Source of the DNA: Rufibacter sp. LB8
GTDB taxonomy: Bacteria; Bacteroidota; Bacteroidia; Cytophagales; Hymenobacteraceae
Direction: 5' to 3'
Assembly: GCF_014876185.1 (NCBI RefSeq)
Contig: NZ_JADALJ010000001.1
Span: 1,717,501-1,781,500, forward strand
Length of the DNA: 64,000 nucleotides
Below the pieces are notes generated by a model that saw only the letters and a list, made by a program, of their open reading frames with translations, did not search any database and had not been told where the DNA came from. This document shows, piece after piece, positions 16,680 through 25,983 of the stretch. Each line of letters starts with the position of its first letter. The stretch's first letter is position 1. The translations under genes and the position numbers were made by a program.

Positions 16680-19600
16680 TTAGAAAAGAACTGATACTTG
16701 CATGCGGCCGGTGTGGATGGTTCTGATGCCTTGGGGTTTGCGGCCGTCATAGTCCAGGGTGATGTTGAGGCCGTTGCTGAGGCGTTGTTGCACGGCCAGG
16801 TTCCAGGTGAGATTGTTGCCCGGCTGAAACCCGTTGAGCATCTCAAACGCGATGGGCGAAAACGTGTTGCCGGTGTACTTGATGTTAATGTATTTGACCA
16901 CGCCGGTTACGGTGCGCTTGCTGACCTGGCTCAGGCGTGTTTCGGCGCCCACCTCATGGAACCGCGCGTTTTCCCGTTCCCCTTCCTCATTTTCCTTGAA
17001 CTGAAACTGGTACGTGCCCGTGAACCTGAGCGTGTTGTTGGGCTGAAAAGAAATTTCTGGCTTGGCCTCGTAAGATTGTATGGTGAAGTTTTTGTTCGTC
17101 AGGTAATTGGAAGTACTCTGCCGCGTGGCCTTGGTGACGTCTAGCCGGCTGGAGAAAACCTCGGTCAAGTTTACCCTGAACAAAACCTGGTGGCTGTCAT
17201 TGTTCCGAACATCGGTGCCGTTGGTCAATAGAATTTTCTGCTGGCTTTGTTGCAAGGTGTATTCCACGCCGTATTTGGGGTTGCTTCTATTGAAATAAAC
17301 GGTGTTCCTGAACGCCTGTGACAAAGAAAGCAAGCTGGAATCTGCGAAACTCAGACTGAACGGATTGAACCGGTTGCGCAGGCCGTTATCTGTGGTGCGT
17401 TTGTCAATAGTGATGAACGAGATGGCCGAAAATTTGGCCGCCATGCGTTTCCACCAGGCTTCCGCGGTTTGCCATTCTCTGGGCAAGCTGCTGTTGAGCC
17501 GGTAGGTGAAATTGTTGGTGTACGCAATCACGTATTCATCTGTGGGAATGAACAGCCTGATGTGCGTGCGGCGGTACGGCGGGTCAGTGGGCTGCGATTC
17601 AAAGAATTCGTCTAAATCCTGGGTTCCGTCGCCGTTCAGGTCTTCATAGTAATGCGTACCCTGGCCGGGAATTGTTTCTACAAACTGGTATTGGCGCTTT
17701 AGCTCGCGGCCGGTGCCAATGGCGTAGCTCATCTCTGAGCGCAGATGCCGGTTCAGGAAATCGCCGGTCCAGTTGATTTTTGACAGCACCGTGGTCTCCG
17801 GCAAACTGTCGCGGGCCTCAATGTTCCGGAACGTGAGCAAGGCAGTAAGTTGGTGGTTATTTTTGATGACCGTGCTGGCGCTCACGTTGTAAGTATTGGC
17901 TACTTGCCTGTTGCCCAACTCTCCATTCTCTGGCCGGTAATCTACGCGGCGGCTGTACTCTGCGCGGTACTTGAACGTGGCCGTGTCTGCGTTCTGAATG
18001 TACAACAAGTGGTCATCAAAATAATTAGCCGAAGCCAGCAGTTGTTCATTCAGGTTAGACGTCACACGGTTTTTGTCGAAGCGGTACACGTAGCCGGGCG
18101 TGATGTATTTGGTGGGATATTGCACGCCCACTTCGCCCCGTACCCACTCAGATTTGGTCTCCGGCTGGTTGTTGTTCATCAAGAAGAGATTCGTGCGAAG
18201 TTCCAGCCCCAGCAGCTTTTGCCCCAATTCCAGCAGATGCTGCGTGCCGTCTACTTCGCCGGGGCGGCTGCGGCGGCTCAGGCGGTAATTCACAAACCGC
18301 TGCGCATCTCGCACGCCGCCCACGGCAAACGTGAGAATGTGGTCTTCCACGCGCGGCTGTCTTGCCAGCGTAGTATTGGTGGGACTGCTCCAGTCACGGT
18401 CAAATTCCACATCGCGGTAGCGGTCAATGGGCACGAAGTTGGGGTCTGTGTATTCATAGGTGAACGCGCTGCGCAATTTGTAGTCGCCTAAGAATTTCAC
18501 TTGTTTGTCACTGAACTGGTAGCCCACGCGCAGGGCTTTGCCTTCATCGTCTTCTGAATCCAGCTTTGAAAACCGGTTGAGGTCATTTTTAGAACCGGCC
18601 ACTTCCAGAAAAACTTCGGCTTTGGCATCTAGCGCCCAGGTTCCGCCCAGCGTCATCATCTGTTTCTGAATAGGCGTGGGAAGAATTCGCACGGGTTCAT
18701 AGCGGCCTTGTGGCACACCGTTCACCGGTTCCACCCATTGGTACACGCGCCCGTTCACCGTGGAATTCTGCAGCACATAATTGCCCTGGCCCTGCGGCAC
18801 CTCAGTAAAACTCACGGCGTAATACGCTACCGTTGAATCTGTGGAATATTCATAAATGGTGTAGGTGCCGTTGGCGGTGGAAACTTCCTTGCGCTGGTAC
18901 AGCACTTGGTTCCGGTCAAACCTAACCGAGTCTGCCCCGCTGGTAAAGGCTTGGTTCACGTTGTCCCCAATCTGGGAGAGGAGCTGTTTCTGGGTTTGAT
19001 TCAGGTTGAGCAGTAGTGGACTATTAGGATTGTCAGCTTCATTGTAATAATTACCGTAGACCTTGAATTTGCCCATGTTCTGGTAATGGCTGGCGTGGAG
19101 CACGCTGCGGCTGTAATTCTGGTCTGAGTACTCAAAGTCCACGCGTATGCGCGAGTTTCTGGTAATCACCCATTTGGGTGTGAAGGTGATTTCGGCCTGG
19201 TTGTAGTCAATGACATAGTCAAAGTCGAAGCCACGTTGCAACAGCTGTCCGTCTAAATAAACCCGCTCAGAATTGGCCAGCACAATAATAAACCGTTCGC
19301 CGTTTGGGCCGCGCAGGCGGTACGGCCCCTGCACGCTTTCAATGGGCGTGATGATTTCTGAGGCAAATTTGCCCTTCGCCACCGAAGCTGCCACGGAGGT
19401 GGCACTTTCCCAGCCCGGTTTACCGCGGTTCACCTCCAAAGCACCGCCCTGCACGTTTTTGTAAAACTTGAGAAAATGGGAAGTTGGCCTATTGCGCAAA
19501 ACCACGTCGCCGCCCGTAATGGTCCACAACCGGTGCTGCAACGTGATGAACACGCGGTCAAATTCCTGCAGCTGCTGCGTGTTTCCTTCGGGCTGAAACG

Positions 19601-20240
19601 GAATGTTCTGGTCAGTGATTGAGGCGGTAATATCTATTTCCTCGGTCAGTTTTCCCTCCAATTGCAGGTTCAGGGCCGAATTCACGAACACATTCTGCGC
19701 ATTCCCCACTGACACGCCCCTGGAGATACTGCCCGTTTTGTTGAGGCCCGGCGTCTTGAACAATTCCTCACGGCCTGACGGTACCTCAAACACCGGTTGC
19801 CGCTCAAATGAAGTGGAATCCCATCTTCTAATATCGCGCTTGAATACACCCGCGCCCAGATTTACCGGTAACACGCGGTAACAAATCAAGATGGAATCCG
19901 TTTTCGGCCTCGTTTCCGGAAATGAGGCCGAAAACGCCCCGGTGCTATCTCGGGTGATTTTGTCTGGCAACAGCCGCGGCATTGGCGAAGGGCGGGCCGG
20001 CAGTTGCGTGAAAAAAAGCTGGTTGGTCTCGGCGTTGTACTGGTATGGCGGCGAAATCCTGACTTGCCGGCGGTCATAGAATTCCAGTGAAGCTTCCTGA
20101 ATGGTCAAGGAATCCAATTGGAACGCACCCACTTGCACCACAATCCATTTACAGCGCCGGTTAGACAATGACTGCGCCTGACTTCCCACGGCAAATAGGA
20201 ACGTCAGCATTAGAATGTTTATGAACGCGCGCTGGTTCAT
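16680..20240 (-). CDS. Very large outer-membrane beta-barrel protein, uncharacterised
   Basis: An 1186-residue secreted protein. Signal peptide MNQRAFINILMLTFLFAVGSQAQ, then long runs of alternating amphipathic strands rich in Tyr, Arg and Asn to the last residues (MQVSVLF, terminal Phe), the pattern of a large outer-membrane barrel. Segments such as GSISRGVSVGNAQNVFVNSALNLQLEGKL and ITDQNIPFQPEGNTQ recall Bacteroidota large surface proteins related to SprA of the type IX secretion system, but I cannot assign it to that family with certainty. Its start overlaps the upstream histidine kinase by 4 bp (ATGA), so the two are co-translated. Palindrome copy 11 is embedded in frame near residues 102-115. 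Confidence 0.7.
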   Translation of the reverse strand: MNQRAFINILMLTFLFAVGSQAQSLSNRRCKWIVVQVGAFQLDSLTIQEASLEFYDRRQVRISPPYQYNAETNQLFFTQLPARPSPMPRLLPDKITRDSTGAFSASFPETRPKTDSILICYRVLPVNLGAGVFKRDIRRWDSTSFERQPVFEVPSGREELFKTPGLNKTGSISRGVSVGNAQNVFVNSALNLQLEGKLTEEIDITASITDQNIPFQPEGNTQQLQEFDRVFITLQHRLWTITGGDVVLRNRPTSHFLKFYKNVQGGALEVNRGKPGWESATSVAASVAKGKFASEIITPIESVQGPYRLRGPNGERFIIVLANSERVYLDGQLLQRGFDFDYVIDYNQAEITFTPKWVITRNSRIRVDFEYSDQNYSRSVLHASHYQNMGKFKVYGNYYNEADNPNSPLLLNLNQTQKQLLSQIGDNVNQAFTSGADSVRFDRNQVLYQRKEVSTANGTYTIYEYSTDSTVAYYAVSFTEVPQGQGNYVLQNSTVNGRVYQWVEPVNGVPQGRYEPVRILPTPIQKQMMTLGGTWALDAKAEVFLEVAGSKNDLNRFSKLDSEDDEGKALRVGYQFSDKQVKFLGDYKLRSAFTYEYTDPNFVPIDRYRDVEFDRDWSSPTNTTLARQPRVEDHILTFAVGGVRDAQRFVNYRLSRRSRPGEVDGTQHLLELGQKLLGLELRTNLFLMNNNQPETKSEWVRGEVGVQYPTKYITPGYVYRFDKNRVTSNLNEQLLASANYFDDHLLYIQNADTATFKYRAEYSRRVDYRPENGELGNRQVANTYNVSASTVIKNNHQLTALLTFRNIEARDSLPETTVLSKINWTGDFLNRHLRSEMSYAIGTGRELKRQYQFVETIPGQGTHYYEDLNGDGTQDLDEFFESQPTDPPYRRTHIRLFIPTDEYVIAYTNNFTYRLNSSLPREWQTAEAWWKRMAAKFSAISFITIDKRTTDNGLRNRFNPFSLSFADSSLLSLSQAFRNTVYFNRSNPKYGVEYTLQQSQQKILLTNGTDVRNNDSHQVLFRVNLTEVFSSRLDVTKATRQSTSNYLTNKNFTIQSYEAKPEISFQPNNTLRFTGTYQFQFKENEEGERENARFHEVGAETRLSQVSKRTVTGVVKYINIKYTGNTFSPIAFEMLNGFQPGNNLTWNLAVQQRLSNGLNITLDYDGRKPQGIRTIHTGRMQVSVLF
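19898..19937. repeat. 40-bp palindromic repeat, copy 11, inside a coding sequence
   Basis: Arms CCGTTTTCGGCCTCGTTT and AAATGAGGCCGAAAACGC, nearly perfect. In the minus-strand frame it encodes AFSASFPETRPKT without interrupting the 1186-residue protein. Confidence 0.9.
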
Positions 20241-23200
20241 GACGGCTGCACCGGCAATTTCAGGAAGAAGGTGGTGCCTTCCTGGTCTTTGGTCTCAAAC
20301 CAGATGGTGCCGCCAATGGCTTCTACCGCTTTTTTCACCACGGCCAACCCAATACCAGAACCCGTGTACTTGGTACTGAAATTCGGCATGAAGATTTTGG
20401 GCTGCACGTCTTCTGGTATTCCTGAGCCGTTATCTGAAATGGCCGCCACTACCCAATCAGGTTCCAGGTTGGTCACGTCAATAGTGATTTCCGGCGTACG
20501 CGAAGACGGAACGGCCTGCAGCGCATTCAGCAGCAAGTTGTTGAACACCCGTATGAGTTGGTTTTCATCGGCGCGCACATGAATGGGCGTTTGGGGCAAA
20601 TTCAACTGCACCTGGTGTTGTTGTGAATTTATGTGGAGGTCGGCGGCGCGTTTAATGAGGTCGTTCAGTTCCAGGGTTTCCAGCTTGAGGTCTGGCATGG
20701 AGGTAAAATTGGAGAAAGAGGTGGCAATGTCACTGAGCACGTCAATCTGAGTGATCATGGTTTTGGAAATCTTCTCCACCAGTTCCTCCAGATTGCTCCT
20801 GCCCTCCTGCATAGCTTTGCGCAGGTACTGCAGTGACAACTTCATGGGCGTGAGCGGATTCTTGATTTCGTGGGCTACCTGGCGGGCCATCTCTTTCCAG
20901 GCGGCTTCTTTTTCGCGAAGCGCTAGTTCCTGTTTGCTTTCCTCCAGCTTCTGGAGCATCTGGTTGTATTCGCGCACCAACAAGCCAATCTCGTCGCGGG
21001 ATTCATAGACCAGTTTTTCATTGTTGCCGGTCAAAGTGGTTTTTTTAAGGCGTTCGGTGAGTAACTGCAAAGGCACCGTGAGCGCCCGCGTGGCCAGGTA
21101 ACTAAGCAGCACAAACACCAGAAACAAGACCGTGAAAATGTTGAGAATAGTGGTGATGAGCTGGATGAGTTTGTTATTCAGTTCTTTCTGCGAATCAAAG
21201 TACGGAATGGCCAGAAAACCGCTGGGGCTCACCTCCCCTGCTTTCCGTAAGGGCAAATACATGGTGCTGAAGGGCAGTTCGCCGGCTTTTTCCTGCAGCA
21301 GCATGCGCGCAAGGCCGCGCTCTTTCAGGCCGCTGTAGGCTTCGGGGTTTAGGCGCGTGGAGAGCACGCCGGCCTCAAACAAAGCGGGTTGGCTGGCAAT
21401 CTGCAGTTGTCCCTGGGCATTGTACACGTTTACTTCGGTCTGGGCCAACGCGGCTAACCGGTTTACGCGCCGAACCAACGAATCTGGCCGCGTGCTTCTC
21501 CCGCCCAACGCATTGGTCATGAGGTTCTGCCGGATGAATTCGCCTTGCTCAGTGTAGCCTCTGGTTAAATCCTGTTGGTAAGAATCGGTGACCAGGCTGC
21601 CAATGGTAAGGCTAACTAATACGAGCGGAACCAACACGCCCAAATTAAGGAACAGCTGAATTTTAGTACTGAACGTGGAAGTGATGACTTGCACCAATTC
21701 GCCCCGATACAGCACAGAGACCGCCAGCAACCCAAACAAAGTGACGGTATGCAGCAGAAAGAGAAACGAAAAATTGGACAGCCAGGACCTGAACCCGTAG
21801 ATGGGCGTACTCACCACCGCCACCGTGCCGTCCATGGATTTAGTGGCCACGTGGTGGTACCCGGCAATAGTCAAGCCCTGGGTGTACAGCAGCGGCACCT
21901 CTAACAACGCCGACCCAAACGTTTGGCTGTACTCAAAATAGCCTTCGGTCTTTAGTAAGCGGTTTTCGCGCCACAGGGCGTAACTGCTGGCTGGAACGGC
22001 GTTGCCCTGGGTGCTTTTGCGTTCCACCAACAATTCTGGCAACACACTGTTGGGGGTGGTTATTTTAGGGCTCAGTTCCAAAACCACCGTAGCCCATTGC
22101 CCTTCGGTTAAAAGCAGTTTAATTTCCTGCAGATACGTAAACCGGCCAGGCTCTGCCGCTGAACTCACCAGCAACTGGCCTTTCTGGGTGGTAGGTTTGG
22201 CTCCCGTGGCTCTGGTGGCGGCATAGGTCTCCAGATTCAAGGCAGAGTCATGCACCATAAGCGCCGCGCCGTTGACGTCAAACATTCGGAGGACCACCGT
22301 GTAACTCTCTGTGAGCGGCCGAAGGTAATGCCTTCTTATTTTTTGATCAATGAACTTCTGGTTTACCCAAGGCGCACGCAGCGTACGCGTAATCAAGGCA
22401 TCTTTTTGAATGGCGGTGGCGGCCTCAGCGAGCAGGTATTCGGTGACTTCATCGCGGTCTTTCAATAATTGAGCGGCCACGCGCTGTTTTTCTTGCCGGA
22501 GCTGTTTATCGTACAGATCATACAACGCCGCGCCACCCAGACTGGCACTGATGATGTTCACCAGAAATACGCTGGAATAGATGCTGGCCTTGTTCAGGAA
22601 CCGTCTGTGCGCCATTTCCCAAAGAACCAGCAAAGAACTGGAGAGCAAAACGGTCCAGTTGCCAATGGGTGCCTCGCGCCAGAACGCCCACAAAAGTGCC
22701 ACCAGCAATACCGTGCCCCAGGCCGCGGCAAACGGCGCAAGGCTGTCTGAGTTAAACGGAAGCCACCGAAGCAAGAGCCTGAGCAGCCAACTTATAGCCA
22801 GCGTGTGCAGCACCATGGCCAGGAACAACAGCAGTTTCTCGGGGTTGAACTGTATGTTCTGCGTGATGTCCAGGATGGGTTGGGAATTGGTGATGAGGCT
22901 TCGGTAACTTTCATACCAACTAATCATGAGCACTATAATTCCCAGGGCAAGCAGCACGCTGAACATATTCTGTTTTTGGCCTTGATTCTGAAAATGAGCC
23001 CCAAAACGCTTGCCTTTGGCGTACTGGTACACCCACCAGGACAAAACTAGAAGAAGCCCCTCGTTCAAAAGCAAATCGCCTAAAGACGGCGACCACCAAG
23101 CGGCGGCATATACCCGTGGGCTGAACAACCCAACGTCTTGCACCGTGCCCGGGAACTGCCCCAGCAGCATGACCATCCGGAGCAAAAGCAACCCGGCCAC

Positions 23201-23926
23201 CGCAAAATTCAAAGCCATGCCCGGTTTGCCCTGTGCCTGAAGCTGTTTTTTTCGGGTTAACACAAAGCCTAACCAACTGACAATGGCCAGCACGTACAAC
23301 TGCAAAGTGAATTTGCTGGCGTGCAGCCACTGGTTTGGCTCCAGAATCTTCAATGAAAAAAGGTACTGCCCCTGAGTGCCTTTGATTACAAAGGCATTTT
23401 CACTTTTATCGGTTTGCAACGCTACTGCATGGTCCTCAAACAGGGCTGGGTTTAGTGCGTTTTTCAAGTACGAATTGCTGATGCCGTACCTGGTTTCCAG
23501 CGGCGTGACAGTTACAAGTAAATAGTCTGGGGCTTGCCTCTGGCTGACCACCAAAAATCGTCCGAACCTATTCTCCAGAATCTGAATTGGCTGTCTGACC
23601 ATGTGGGGCTCCACGTCACTGCGCAGCATATGGTCTGACCAGAATACCAGTTGGTTGGCCTGGTAAATAAGCACCGGGCTGGTAGCTTGGGGCAATAGCG
23701 CCGAAAACTGACCTGCCTTCAGCGGAAGACCTGCGCTCAGTTGTTTGAGAAGAGATTGGCTTTGGGCGATTTGGGAATGGACCCGCGCCTGGATTTCCTG
23801 GGCTAACTGCTGCTTTTTGGAATGGAGCAGGTCACGCTGCACACTGGTTTGCAGAAACAATCCTACCCCGCCCAAGAGCAAGGCAACCACAAGAAAGAAG
23901 AAAGGGAGATTGCCGCGGTACCTCAA
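20237..23926 (-). CDS. Large membrane sensor histidine kinase, NtrY-like
   Basis: A 1229-residue kinase with an unusually large membrane and sensor part. Visible in order: TM segment near residue 10, periplasmic region, several TM helices between about residues 210 and 470, a second extracytoplasmic region (about 490-740), TM helices near 760-790 and 900-920, HAMP linker (LTERLKK to YNQMLQKLEESKQEL), HisKA with His1019 in ARQVAHEIKNPLTP, and HATPase_c with N box NQLIRVFNNLLLNAL, G1 SDNGSGIP and G2 GSGIGLAVV. HEIKNPLTP is the NtrY/NtrB style. No response regulator gene lies next to it. Palindrome copy 12 lies in frame in the membrane half. It is coupled to the giant outer-membrane gene downstream. 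Confidence 0.9.
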   Translation of the reverse strand: MRYRGNLPFFFLVVALLLGGVGLFLQTSVQRDLLHSKKQQLAQEIQARVHSQIAQSQSLLKQLSAGLPLKAGQFSALLPQATSPVLIYQANQLVFWSDHMLRSDVEPHMVRQPIQILENRFGRFLVVSQRQAPDYLLVTVTPLETRYGISNSYLKNALNPALFEDHAVALQTDKSENAFVIKGTQGQYLFSLKILEPNQWLHASKFTLQLYVLAIVSWLGFVLTRKKQLQAQGKPGMALNFAVAGLLLLRMVMLLGQFPGTVQDVGLFSPRVYAAAWWSPSLGDLLLNEGLLLVLSWWVYQYAKGKRFGAHFQNQGQKQNMFSVLLALGIIVLMISWYESYRSLITNSQPILDITQNIQFNPEKLLLFLAMVLHTLAISWLLRLLLRWLPFNSDSLAPFAAAWGTVLLVALLWAFWREAPIGNWTVLLSSSLLVLWEMAHRRFLNKASIYSSVFLVNIISASLGGAALYDLYDKQLRQEKQRVAAQLLKDRDEVTEYLLAEAATAIQKDALITRTLRAPWVNQKFIDQKIRRHYLRPLTESYTVVLRMFDVNGAALMVHDSALNLETYAATRATGAKPTTQKGQLLVSSAAEPGRFTYLQEIKLLLTEGQWATVVLELSPKITTPNSVLPELLVERKSTQGNAVPASSYALWRENRLLKTEGYFEYSQTFGSALLEVPLLYTQGLTIAGYHHVATKSMDGTVAVVSTPIYGFRSWLSNFSFLFLLHTVTLFGLLAVSVLYRGELVQVITSTFSTKIQLFLNLGVLVPLVLVSLTIGSLVTDSYQQDLTRGYTEQGEFIRQNLMTNALGGRSTRPDSLVRRVNRLAALAQTEVNVYNAQGQLQIASQPALFEAGVLSTRLNPEAYSGLKERGLARMLLQEKAGELPFSTMYLPLRKAGEVSPSGFLAIPYFDSQKELNNKLIQLITTILNIFTVLFLVFVLLSYLATRALTVPLQLLTERLKKTTLTGNNEKLVYESRDEIGLLVREYNQMLQKLEESKQELALREKEAAWKEMARQVAHEIKNPLTPMKLSLQYLRKAMQEGRSNLEELVEKISKTMITQIDVLSDIATSFSNFTSMPDLKLETLELNDLIKRAADLHINSQQHQVQLNLPQTPIHVRADENQLIRVFNNLLLNALQAVPSSRTPEITIDVTNLEPDWVVAAISDNGSGIPEDVQPKIFMPNFSTKYTGSGIGLAVVKKAVEAIGGTIWFETKDQEGTTFFLKLPVQPS
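22970..23009. repeat. 40-bp palindromic repeat, copy 12, inside the kinase gene
   Basis: CTGTTTTTGGCCTTGATT, centre CTGA, AAATGAGCCCCAAAACGC. Read on the minus strand it encodes RFGAHFQNQGQKQ near residue 306-318, between two hydrophobic segments. Confidence 0.8.
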
Positions 23927-24010
23927 TGCTGCTTTTTTCCGAATTTAGCCATAATACGGGCAATTTGGGTAGAAGTGGCTAAAATTTAAACCTCACCGTC
24001 AGAGCGAATC

Positions 24011-24050
24011 CCGTTTTCGGGCTCATTTCTGAAAATGAGGCCAAAAACGG
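24011..24050. repeat. 40-bp palindromic repeat, copy 13
   Basis: CCGTTTTCGGGCTCATTT, centre CTGA, AAATGAGGCCAAAAACGG. It lies between the kinase gene and the end of the respiratory cluster. Confidence 0.85.
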
Positions 24051-24106
24051 CCGTTGCCTCTGGCCGTGCAGCCTTGCTTCTATTGCCTTGCTAAGCTAAC
24101 GAAGAA

Positions 24107-24490
24107 TTATACTTTGTATTTGGGGTCAAAAGAAACACTCCCAAAAAAATAGAGCATCATGACCCGGGCATATCTGAACAGGAAAGGCGTGAACACCACT
24201 ACTATGGAAGCCACAGTGGTCAGGTACACCCAAGTGGGTGGGTCGTTGGCCAGATGATACAGGCCCAGCCCCACCAGCACCACAATTATCACCGACAAGC
24301 CGTAGCTCATGTACATGGCGCCCCAATAAAAACCCAGCTCAATTTCAAACCGGAAACCACAGACCGGGCATGCCTCGGGCATTTTGTCAAATTCCCTGAG
24401 ATTCAAGGCTGAATGGGAAAACATGTTGCCTTGGTGGCATCTGGGGCATTTCAATGATAAGCCGGCTTTGGCATGTTCCCAGGCAGACAC
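24107..24490 (-). CDS. DUF983 family membrane protein
   Basis: A 127-residue protein with two CxxC pairs in its N-terminal part (CPRCHQGN and CPVCGFRFE), a zinc-ribbon-like arrangement, followed by two membrane helices (YMSYGLSVIIVVLVGLGLYH and VYLTTVASIVVVFTPFLF). This matches DUF983, a family commonly encoded beside cytochrome oxidase genes; its role is not established but context suggests oxidase assembly. Its start overlaps the upstream small membrane gene by one base. Last gene of the leftward respiratory cluster. Confidence 0.85.
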   Translation of the reverse strand: MSAWEHAKAGLSLKCPRCHQGNMFSHSALNLREFDKMPEACPVCGFRFEIELGFYWGAMYMSYGLSVIIVVLVGLGLYHLANDPPTWVYLTTVASIVVVFTPFLFRYARVMMLYFFGSVSFDPKYKV

Positions 24491-24732
24491 TATCTCTTTT
24501 TGCTGTATTTGTACCAGAAAAAGCCCACACCCGCGGCCAGAATGTAGGGCACTGCCATGAGATACAGAATTCCCTTGTTCAACCCGTTGGTGATATTATC
24601 TGGGGACTCTCCGTTGGAAGATTCTACGGAAGCGCGGCACATGGCACACTGCGCTTCGGCGGGGAACGCCAACACAACCATTAGTAACCCCAGCAGGAGA
24701 CCTGTACCCCAATAAATATGACTCTTTTTCAT
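24490..24732 (-). CDS. Small membrane protein with CxxC motif, uncharacterised
   Basis: 80 residues: an N-terminal signal or TM helix (YWGTGLLLGLLMVVLAFPAEA), then QCAMCRAS (Cys29, Cys32) and a C-terminal helix (LYLMAVPYILAAGVGFFWY) with a basic tail. The CxxC pair would face the periplasm. I do not recognise a named family. Position between DUF420 and DUF983 genes in the cytochrome oxidase cluster suggests a part in oxidase maturation, possibly metal or thiol handling; that is inference. Confidence 0.75.
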   Translation of the reverse strand: MKKSHIYWGTGLLLGLLMVVLAFPAEAQCAMCRASVESSNGESPDNITNGLNKGILYLMAVPYILAAGVGFFWYKYSKKR

Positions 24733-24776
24733 CTTCGCCTCTTTCTAAATGTATACCTGCAATGAACTAGAAACTA

Positions 24777-25322
24777 CTATGCGTAATACGGGGAAATCAT
24801 GAGGTAGACTACCACACCCGTAATGGCCACATACAACCATAAAGGGAACGTCCACCTGGAGATTTTCTTGTGCCGCTCAAACTGGTTTGACACAGCAAAA
24901 TACACAGAAAGAAGCACTAACGGTACAATTACTGCGGCCAGCACAATGTGGGTTAGCAGAATAAAGTAATAGATTGCCTTAATGGTGCCTTCACCACCAA
25001 ATGAGGTGGGCGCTGCCTGGTAATGATAGGTCACATAAGAAATCAGGAAGAACGAAGACAGCACAAAGGCGGTAGACATGGCAAACCGGTGATTTCTTCT
25101 GTTCCCTTTCTTAATAAAGTAGTAGCCCGTTATTAAGGAAAGAGCCGTCAAGGAGTTCAACACCGCGTGCAACCCTGGCAGAAAGGAAACGTCTAAATCG
25201 CCTAGCTTGCCTGTTTGGGGCATGAACAACAAAAGCGCCACCACCAAGGGAACCACCACAGATAAAATGGCGATTAAAAACAGGTAGCGGGTGTCATTGG
25301 GATTGGTAGACTTAGTTGGCAT
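24777..25322 (-). CDS. DUF420 membrane protein, oxidase-cluster associated
   Basis: About 181 residues with five membrane helices (FLIAILSVVVPLVVALLLF; LHAVLNSLTALSLITGYYF; MSTAFVLSSFFLISYVTYHY; YFILLTHIVLAAVIVPLVLL; FPLWLYVAITGVVVYLMI). Conserved His in LHAVLN, HRFAM and THIVLA could bind metal or heme. The family (DUF420, YozB-like) travels with caa3 oxidase genes. I chose the ATG at 25322, which overlaps the SCO gene by 11 bp; an ATG four codons upstream (25334) is also possible. Confidence 0.85.
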   Translation of the reverse strand: MPTKSTNPNDTRYLFLIAILSVVVPLVVALLLFMPQTGKLGDLDVSFLPGLHAVLNSLTALSLITGYYFIKKGNRRNHRFAMSTAFVLSSFFLISYVTYHYQAAPTSFGGEGTIKAIYYFILLTHIVLAAVIVPLVLLSVYFAVSNQFERHKKISRWTFPLWLYVAITGVVVYLMISPYYA

Positions 25323-25983
25323 GATCTTGTTCATACATGGAAAGCAGAATATTTAATTCTGTTATGAGCCGCTCTACCTCTGAGGCGTCTGTCCCCTGGT
25401 ACATGCCGCGCACATGACCCTCCCGGTCAATTAACAACAGCGTTTCACTGGAGAAGGCATCTGTTTGCGTACCTACCAAGGCCAAAGTTGGCTGCCGAAA
25501 CCCTTGCTGGGCTAAATGCTGCAATTGGTCCGGTGACCCCGTCAGGAACAACCATCTGTTAGCATCCGCCTTTAGAGTAGCAGAAAGCTGCTGCAGGGCT
25601 GCGTCTTGGCTTGGTGTGTGGGTGAAGGAAAGGATTTTTACTTCTGGCTTGAACCTGAAAGCATCATGCACCCTAGATAACTGCGTCAGCACCTGTTTGC
25701 ATGGCTCAACACAAGTAGAACTCAGAAAATGGGCAACATATATAGTACCCTGTAGGTCTTGGCTGGAGAAAGTTTTGCCAGTCTGGGATGTTAATTGAAA
25801 GGCTGGCACCTTGTGGTACGCGGTATCATATTGCCAGACACCTTGCACAGCGGTTGAATCAACCCTTAACGGATAATATGTTCGGAGAGAAAATTTATTC
25901 TCCCCGAACATACTTAAAAATAAAAACACCAGTACCGGCACCAGCAAAAGGGTTCCCAGTACCAGGGCTTTTTTTGGACTCAT
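25312..25983 (-). CDS. SCO1/SenC family copper chaperone
   Basis: A 223-residue membrane-anchored thioredoxin-fold protein: TM anchor LVLGTLLLVPVLVFLFLSMF, then the copper-binding CxxxC motif STCVEPCKQ (Cys91, Cys95) and SFTHTPSQD. SCO proteins deliver copper to the CuA centre of oxidase subunit II, encoded in the same cluster. Its ATG directly abuts the stop codon of the subunit IV gene. Confidence 0.9.
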   Translation of the reverse strand: MSPKKALVLGTLLLVPVLVFLFLSMFGENKFSLRTYYPLRVDSTAVQGVWQYDTAYHKVPAFQLTSQTGKTFSSQDLQGTIYVAHFLSSTCVEPCKQVLTQLSRVHDAFRFKPEVKILSFTHTPSQDAALQQLSATLKADANRWLFLTGSPDQLQHLAQQGFRQPTLALVGTQTDAFSSETLLLIDREGHVRGMYQGTDASEVERLITELNILLSMYEQDHAN

